Assembly (NCBI RefSeq): GCF_016651255.1
Contig: NZ_JAEKEG010000072.1
Span: 1 to 32,693, forward strand
Direction of reading: 5' to 3'
Length of the DNA: 32,693 nt
DNA from: Pseudomonas sp. TH10
GTDB taxonomy: Bacteria > Pseudomonadota > Gammaproteobacteria > Pseudomonadales > Pseudomonadaceae
Below the pieces are notes generated by a model, which saw only the letters and a list, made by a program, of their open reading frames with translations, had not been told where the DNA came from and ran no database searches. This document shows positions 27,412-32,693 of the stretch, in pieces. The position numbers and the translations under genes are program-made. Position 1 is the first letter of the stretch. The number at the start of each line of letters is the position of its first letter.

Positions 27412-28454
27412 TATCCGATCCTCTTGTTAGTGACTTTATTGACGTTGGAAAAATTAGGAATGATCTCTTCACCAAAACGACTTACCATGTCAATGGAGTC
27501 TTCCTGGGACTGGCCAAAATTGGAGGTCATGATGACTTCATCAATGCCGGCCTCGGCGTACTTGCCCAACTGATCAAGCATTTGTTCCCTGGTGCAGATC
27601 AAAAGGTTTTTTGCGAGGTCTTCGATTGATTGTTGGCGAGGCAATGGATCAATTCCACCGGCGCGGACAATGCCCGGCCCGGAATAAACGTTGTCGAAAC
27701 GCTTGTAGTAGTCATAGGCCAGCGCGATCTTTTCCTTGGCATCGGCCTCATCCCGGGCCAGATAGACGGCCCGTTGCAAGGAAAGACGGCTTTTCGGAGC
27801 ACCCGCAGCCGCTTCGGCCTTTCCGCGACGGAACGCACTGACTTGATCCAGCAGCGTTTGATGATCACCGCTCAGCGGTGTGGTTTGCACCGAATAGCCT
27901 TGCTTGGCACAGGCGAAAATCCCCTCCGGCACCATCGTCGCCACCATCAACGGAATATCGCGTTCTGGCCGGGGCATGATGGTCATCGGGTGAAACTTGT
28001 AGTACTTCCCATCCCACGACACGTCTTTTTCAGTGAGAAGGGCTTTGAGTACCAAGAGGGATTCATCAAATCGTTCCCGAGTGGACTCCATGGGCACGCC
28101 CAAGCGTTCGATTTCATATTTGAACGCCCCGCGCCCAACGCCCAATACCAGGCGGTGATCGGTCATGGCATCGGCTTGAACCACTTCACCGGCAAACACG
28201 CGCATATCGCGGATCGGCAACACCACAATCGAAGTCACCAACTCGACATGTTGGGTCACCGATGCAATTTTTACGGCCATCTGCAATGGTGACGGCACCA
28301 GCAATATATTGATCAGATGGTGTTCCGGTATGGACACACCGGTATATCCAGAGCGCTCTGCCTGAACGGCTTGTTCGACCATACATTGATATAACTTCTT
28401 GCCTGAACCCAGGTGATCGGGCAGGTAAGAACTCAGGAAATGATTGAATTCCAT
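27411..28454 (-). CDS. Luciferase-like (LLM) FMN-dependent monooxygenase
   Basis: 347 residues; two-component flavin monooxygenase that uses reduced FMN and oxygen. The TIM-barrel pattern of the bacterial luciferase family is clear: YTGVSIPEHHLINILLVPSP, HVELVTSIVVLPIRD, HRLVLGVGRGAFKYEIERLG and ERFDESLLVLKALL. The length fits single-chain LLM enzymes, shorter than the NtaA/EmoA chelator oxygenases (about 440). It lies 37 bases downstream of the flavin reductase gene that should supply its reduced flavin. Likely reactions are hydroxylation, Baeyer-Villiger insertion or oxidative ring opening, as with RutA. The substrate is unknown. Confidence 0.92.
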   Translation of the reverse strand: MEFNHFLSSYLPDHLGSGKKLYQCMVEQAVQAERSGYTGVSIPEHHLINILLVPSPLQMAVKIASVTQHVELVTSIVVLPIRDMRVFAGEVVQADAMTDHRLVLGVGRGAFKYEIERLGVPMESTRERFDESLLVLKALLTEKDVSWDGKYYKFHPMTIMPRPERDIPLMVATMVPEGIFACAKQGYSVQTTPLSGDHQTLLDQVSAFRRGKAEAAAGAPKSRLSLQRAVYLARDEADAKEKIALAYDYYKRFDNVYSGPGIVRAGGIDPLPRQQSIEDLAKNLLICTREQMLDQLGKYAEAGIDEVIMTSNFGQSQEDSIDMVSRFGEEIIPNFSNVNKVTNKRIG

Positions 28455-28491
28455 ATTAAAGTTCCACTTTATGGGGATTAGATATGGCGGG

Positions 28492-29488
28492 TTAGTTGCC
28501 CCACTCCATCCAATTGACCGGCTTGCCTGCTATGCCGGCGATTCTTCCGCCATCGGCGGTATCACAATAAATTCCGAAAGCGTCCGCTTCGCGTTCTTTG
28601 AAGAAGCGACTGACCATACTGATCGTGTATTCTCCGTCGACCAGGTCCCACGGAGCGTCTTGCTCGTGGAAAATTTTTACCTCCCAACCCGTATCATGGC
28701 CCGGCGGTAAAGTTTCGCTGACTGAGTCGCCGCGATAGAACAACTTGGTGTATCCGTCGCTACCCTCTTCAAAAATGGAATACACAAATGACACATCGCC
28801 TTGTATACCAGCCTTTTTGAATACTTGGGCGATGATGTCGCGCTGCCCTACACCATTCCGCCAGAACAGCGCGGGGACCGACCAGCGGGAATCATTGGGC
28901 TCTTTAACCAGAATTAATCCATCGTCGTGGGAAATGAGACACCCCACTTTTACGGCTGATTTGAGATCGGTCTGTATGGCCTGATTACCGACGGCAAAAT
29001 CTATGTAGCTGCCGCGGAAATATCCCAGCGGACTGCCCGCCGAGCTTGCGTATTTGGTGACCTCTCCAATGATGATTAGATGGTCGCCCGCATCAACGCA
29101 CTGCTGACGTTTACAGCACATCACGCTGAGGCTATTGGCCAAACAGGGTGCAACTGTTTCCTCCAGAAGTTCAACGCCTTCGAACTTGTTTACCACACGG
29201 CCTGCGAAAGTATTCGACAGATCCCGCTGCCACTCGCCAAGGACATTGATCGCGAAATGCTCTGCGTCGCGAGTACACGGCCAGGCTGTTGGAGTTCTTG
29301 GCAATGCAGACCAAAACCAGCGCAGGGTCCAGGGAAACTGAAGTAAACGAATTAGCGGTAAATCCGCGAGGTGCCCCATCACTGCCCCATGCTGTTACTA
29401 CTGTCACGCCAGTCATAAAACTTCCAAACACATCCCGCAGGCTTCGAGTTTCCCCGCTGCTGACGTCCCGCCATTCAATATTGTTCAT
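28492..29488 (-). pseudogene. FMN reductase fused to a Nudix-like domain, one frameshift
   Basis: N-terminal half is a flavin reductase-like domain (HpaC/RutF type): LRDVFGSFMTGVTVVTAW, FTANSFTSVSLDPALVLVCI, HFAINVLGEWQRDLSNTFAG and PLGYFRGSYIDFA. It should reduce FMN with NAD(P)H for the neighbouring monooxygenase. The C-terminal half of about 150 residues (VKVGCLISHDDGLILVKEP, RWSVPALFWRNGVGQRDIIA, QVFKKAGIQGDVSFVY, KLFYRGDSVS) has a Nudix-like layout, but the GX5EX7REUXEEXGU box is lost. It may therefore bind rather than hydrolyse a nucleotide-like ligand. ATG 29488 has CAGGG six bases upstream and is preferred over ATG 29503. The frame breaks near 29270-29285 (LAVYS to DAEHFAIN). Reconstructed length is about 332 residues. 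Confidence 0.85.
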
Positions 29489-29511
29489 TTTGAACCCTGC
29501 CATTTCAATGC

Positions 29512-31091
29512 TTAGGAAAGTGACCAGCGTTCGATGGCACGCATACCGTCAAGGGCCATGTTTCCGGCCAGCGGATTTGTAGTTACAACGTTGGTGCTCA
29601 AGCCCATGATGTGATTCATGAACATCGGTACAATCGTCGAACCTTCGTCACGTAGTTGTTGCTGCATCTCCCAGTAAATCTGCGTGCGTCGCGTCTCATC
29701 GAGCTCGGACCGGGCCATGAGCATCAACTTATCAAAGCGCTCGTTGTTCCACTGTGTGTCGCCCCAAGAGGCACCCGTTGCATAGATCTGGCTGAATATC
29801 CAGTCAGGGGTCGGGCGGCCAGTCCAGTAGCACATGCACATGGGCTTTTTGGACCAGACATTGATCCAGTAACCATCGTTGGATTCTCGAACGACATTGA
29901 AGTTGATGCCCGACGTACGCGCGCTTTCTTGAAACAGGACAGCCGCGTCGACTGCGCCAGAGAAGGCTGCATCCGCGGCGCTGATGTTGATATTCACGCT
30001 GTCGAGACCCGCCTGTTTCAAATAGAACCGGGCTTTATCAGGATCATACTGGTGCTGCGGTAATTCACTGTTGAAGTACTTTTGTTGCTTGCCAATCGGA
30101 TGGTCATTACCCACCGAACCGTGGCCCCGCAGTAATGTCTTGACCCATTGATCGCGATCCACGGCATGCTTGAGCGCAAGCCGGACGTTGTTGTCTTGGA
30201 AAGGGCTGACGTTAGCGATCATGGGCATGGTCGCATGGTTCAAACCAGCTACTTCTTCGACGCGAATCTTATTGCTGCGCTGGAGCAGCGACAGGGTCTT
30301 GATCTCGACCCGATTGATCACGTTGACTTTGCCGGTCAACAAAGCATTCTGACGGGCAACCGGATCGGAAATCGCGATAAGCTCTGCCTCTTCGACATGC
30401 GCCCGGTCCGACTTCCAGTAAGCCGGATTGCGAACGACCAGCGCACGTACACCCGGGTTGTATTCCTTAAGCACATAGCCGCCAGTGCCATTACCGGATC
30501 GCCAATCGACTTGCCCGTCCGCGCCGCGAGGAAGAATACTCAGGTGGTAGTCGCTCATCAGAGTAGGGAAGTCGGCATTTCCGCCCTTGAGCACGACTCT
30601 GACGGTTGTAGCATCCACGGCGACGATTTCATCGATTTGCGAAACAATCGATTTAGAGAGGGATTTGGACCCGTCTTTGCGATGGTAATCGAGCGTGGCC
30701 ACCACATCATCGGCGGTGAATGGCTTGCCGTTGTGAAACTGCACACCGCTGCGCAACTTGAAGGTCCAGACCTTGGCATCCGGAGAGGCTTCCCAGGACT
30801 CTGCAAGCTCCGGTACAGGATTGCCGGACGCATCCACTTCAACCAGATTGCCTCGCAAGGATTGCGACAGCAGCATCATGAAATCGTCTTCTGCCAAACC
30901 CGGATCAAGGCTATCGGTAGTCGATGCCCCGGCCAGCCCGAAGATCAGGCGCCCGCCTTTTTGGGCTGAGCAAACACCGACATTGGCAGTGCGCTTAACG
31001 CTACTCCGGCAAACAGCAATCCTGCGGTTCCCTTGACCAGTTCTCGACGCGACAAACCAAACGACATCTCTTCGGGAGCTTTATCTTTCAT
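29512..31091 (-). pseudogene. Dpp/Opp-type solute-binding protein with Tat signal, one frameshift
   Basis: Periplasmic family 5 solute-binding protein of the importer. ATG 31091 has GAGGGTG upstream. The leader is twin-arginine type: SRRELVK at residues 14-20, hydrophobic core GTAGLLFAGVALSALPMSVF, then AQ. The frame then ends early. One extra base in the AAAAAGG run near 30965-30960 restores GGRLIFGLAGASTTDSLDPG. Mature family marks include LAESWEASPDAKVWTFKLR, GVQFHNGKPFTADDVV, DYHLSILPRG, and ALKHAVDRDQWVKTLLRGHG. Length is about 526 residues, normal. First gene of the ten-gene unit; likely binds a peptide-like or nitrogenous compound. Confidence 0.9.
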
Positions 31092-31108
31092 GCTACACCC
31101 TCAACACC

Positions 31109-31120
31109 GTACGATCGTAC
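31109..31120. promoter_or_regulatory. GTACGATCGTAC palindrome, proximal candidate TetR operator
   Basis: A perfect 12-bp palindrome sits 17 bases upstream of the solute-binding protein start. With the following bases it reads GTACGATCGTACAAC, closely matching the distal site at 31255-31269. Confidence 0.6.
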
Positions 31121-31216
31121 AACTGCATGTTAAAAAAATAGACAGGCAGGCTTGGTACCCGAAGACCGATCTGTTCTTCATGCTCTAGAAACATGATCAT
31201 CTGTCAGGTGTAGTGT

Positions 31217-31245
31217 TTTATAGCACCGCCAATTTCAGGCCGCAA
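31217..31245 (-). promoter_or_regulatory. Sigma70-like promoter of the ten-gene operon
   Basis: On the minus strand TTGCGG (31240-31245) and TATAAA (31217-31222) are separated by exactly 17 bases. Transcription would start near 31210, giving a leader of about 120 bases before the solute-binding protein ATG. It lies between the two GTAC-N4-GTAC sites. Confidence 0.6.
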
Positions 31246-31254
31246 CAAAATTCT

Positions 31255-31269
31255 GTACAGTCGTACAAC
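31255..31269. promoter_or_regulatory. GTACAGTCGTACAAC, distal candidate TetR operator
   Basis: The site shares GTAC-N2-TCGTACAAC with the proximal site. It ends nine bases before the -35 element (31240-31245), and its centre is 146 bp (about 14 helical turns) from that of the proximal site. Confidence 0.5.
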
Positions 31270-31700
31270 ATCGCATCTGAGCAGGCTCGCCAGCCTGTCA
31301 GTGGGACACCCCTTACTCCAATCGGCGGACAAATCAGGAAATTGGCTTTGCCGGCGTGCTTTGGCAGGGAAAGGATGGCTGGGAGTTTTAACCGAACAGC
31401 GCCACGTGAATTGCTGAGCCGGTACCTGGGCGTTGCTGCTCTTTCCCGAAGAGCACCACAACCAAGGCGATGATGTGCACATGACGGAACAAGCGATCAC
31501 GCTCAGGGCCGAACGCGAGCCAACCGAGTGGCGAGGATAGTAAGCGGAATGATTTGGTAGCTGGGCGCACTCAGATTGCAGCGTCTCGACACTCGCGTCG
31601 CAAAACCCCGTCATGATGACTGGTGGATAGCTTATTGGCCGAGTAAAAACTCCCGCAATTGTCTAATCTTCTGATCGTCGAGATCGTAGCGGGGGCGAAC
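31270..31700. other. Spacer upstream of the operon, no gene recognised
   Basis: Short frames on both strands lack ribosome sites and family resemblance. The minus-strand frame 31204-31614 and its shifted partner 31388-31570 show no known motifs. The region borders the second transposase relic and may be mobile-element debris. Confidence 0.4.
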
Positions 31701-32541
31701 ATGAAGCGATTTATTGAAGGTGAGGCTCGGACGCAAGTCACCTTGCTGCCGGAGTATCTGGACGATTACGTAGCCGAAGAAAATTCAGTGCGCATGGTCG
31801 ATGTTTTCGTCGATGAACTCGACCTGGGGATCACTTGGTTTTGAGGGAGTCGATCCCTGCCGCTACGGGTCGCCCGGCCTGTCACCCAGCGGTGTTACTG
31901 AAGATCTATATCTACGGCTATCTCAATCGGATTCAGTCCAGCCGCCGGCTTGAGCGAGAGGCCTAGCGCAACGTCAAGTTGATGTGGCGAACGGGGCGTT
32001 TGGCTCCGGGCTTCAAAACCATTGCCGACTTTCGCAAAGACAACGGCAAAGCCATTCGCAGCGTATGCCGCCAGTTCATAGTGCTTTGTCGCAACCTCAA
32101 TCTCTTCTCCCAGTCGATCATCGCCATCGACAGCAACAAATTCAAAGCCGTCAATAATCGCAACCGCAACTTCATTCAGGGCAAATGACGGAAGACGGCA
32201 TGTTATTGCATTGTTACTACTTCTCAGGCTGCCAGTCCTGCTCAATACAAAAGCAATGTACGACGGGTAAGGAGCGCCGTGTGAAGCTCTGGGAACATGA
32301 GTTGGTGGTCGACGCGATGCAGGTTCGGCTAGAACATTATCCAGCGATGATGAGGGTTCGTCGACAGACCGTTGACCATCCTTTTGGAACGCTCAAGTGC
32401 TGGATGGGAAGTACCCGCTTCCTGACCATAACCCTGCCGAGGGTGAGCACTGAGATGAGCCTTCACGTGCTCGCCTACAACCTCAAACGAATGATGAGCA
32501 TCTTCGGCATCGCGGGACTGCTTGAGGCGATCAGGACGTGA
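31701..32541 (+). pseudogene. Second IS1182-like transposase remnant
   Basis: From ATG 31701 the family N-terminus MKRFIEGEARTQVTLLPEYL is followed by DDYVAEENSVRMVDVFVDEL. A frameshift at TTTT near 31840 interrupts it. After another shift the block VLLKIYIYGYLNRIQSSRRL ends in TAG (31964-31966) in place of the Gln of EAQRNV. RTGRLAPGFKTIADFRKDNG and IIAIDSNKFKAVNNRNRNF follow. A large internal segment is then deleted, and the C-terminus appears as QCTTGKERRVKLWEHELVVD, VDHPFGTLKCWMGSTRFL and SLHVLAYNLKRMMSIFG. The sequence differs from the first relic, so these are two separate insertions. Clearly inactive. Confidence 0.88.
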
Positions 32542-32569
32542 ACCCAGCCGCTTGGCTCGCCAGTTAGAA

Positions 32570-32601
32570 GCCGTTTGGGCCGCTGACGCGGCCCAAACGG
32601 C
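32570..32601. repeat. Perfect 14-bp stem-loop after the second transposase relic
   Basis: GCCGTTTGGGCCGC, loop TGAC, GCGGCCCAAACGGC: a perfect 14-bp inverted repeat 29 bases after the relic's stop. It has no T-run. It may be the terminal structure of the IS or a transcription barrier at its end. Confidence 0.75.
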
Positions 32602-32693
32602 ATTAAGAACGTCTACGTCACTGACTAAGCTAATTCGCGCTTTCGCCCGCTGATTCCATAGGCAACCCTCGCGACTCTCAGTTTTCGAGGTGT

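Noticed and set aside
27630..28292. Plus-strand frame of 220 codons opposite the LLM monooxygenase gene
   Set aside because: Antisense shadow; no motifs, and the monooxygenase frame is clear.
26407..29488. True Rut pyrimidine operon
   Set aside because: The isochorismatase-type RutB partner, RutC, RutE and the RutG permease are absent here, and a tautomerase, aldehyde dehydrogenase and Dpp-type importer are present instead.
30148..30969. Plus-strand frame of 273 codons opposite the solute-binding protein gene
   Set aside because: Antisense shadow of a well-supported family 5 binding protein.
31204..31614. Minus-strand frame of 136 codons upstream of the ten-gene operon
   Set aside because: It overlaps the candidate promoter and distal operator, has no ribosome site, and its composition is unlike a protein family I know.
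14176..32601. Composite transposon formed by the two IS relics
   Set aside because: The transposase remnants differ in sequence and only the first has visible terminal repeats, so they are not two copies of one IS.
1..32693. CRISPR arrays, tRNA or rRNA genes, prophage or integrase genes
   Set aside because: No regularly spaced repeats, RNA-gene signatures, integrase motifs or phage structural genes were noticed on either strand.

Overview
The window reads as an accessory catabolic region of a Pseudomonas chromosome (P. fluorescens/P. putida type). The reasons are an OprD-type porin, a GCGGGCAAGCCCGC REP pair, moderately high GC, IclR/LysR/TetR regulators beside each catabolic block, and IS1182-like transposase relics. 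No tRNA, rRNA, CRISPR array or phage gene was seen.

Region A (1-13477). A minus-strand set runs amidohydrolase, acyl-CoA synthetase, MFS transporter, REP pair, hyuA, hyuB (cut by the left edge). Facing it on the plus strand is an isochorismatase-fold amidase. A divergent pair of paralogous IclR regulators follows, then an alpha/beta hydrolase with an atypical nucleophile elbow and an OprD-type porin. Together they look like uptake and hydrolysis of a small nitrogen-containing cyclic amide (hydantoin, lactam or imide type), feeding a carboxylate to CoA activation. The substrate is not determined. A repeated TTATCCGC motif in several intergenic spaces is a candidate IclR operator.

Region B (13478-20650). 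A decayed IS1182-like element with intact terminal inverted repeats separates region A from a 2-hydroxycarboxylate transporter. The transporter is divergent from a LysR regulator and has a clear terminator. An accessory LeuC/LeuD hydro-lyase pair converges on the LysR gene. This suggests use of a C4-C5 hydroxy-acid (malate, citramalate) or its unsaturated partner (maleate, citraconate).

Region C (20651-31091). This is the most notable part: ten minus-strand genes in tight order. They encode a Tat-type solute-binding protein, an FMN reductase fused to a Nudix-like domain, a luciferase-like monooxygenase, a 4-oxalocrotonate-type tautomerase, an alpha/beta hydrolase, two Dpp/Opp permeases, a double ATPase, an aldehyde dehydrogenase and a TetR regulator. 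It resembles a Rut-type oxidative ring-opening module combined with its own peptide-type importer. The promoter region carries a sigma70-like promoter between two GTAC-N4-GTAC sites 146 bp apart. A second decayed IS1182-like transposase gene (31701-32541) lies upstream.

Quality warning. About a dozen single-base-type frameshifts interrupt otherwise well-conserved genes (hyuB, hyuA, MFS, oprD, double ATPase, flavin reductase, solute-binding protein). Several sit in homopolymers, including two A7/T7 runs. Base-calling error is at least as likely as true gene decay. These genes are listed as pseudogenes because the reading frame shown is broken, with the reconstructed product described.
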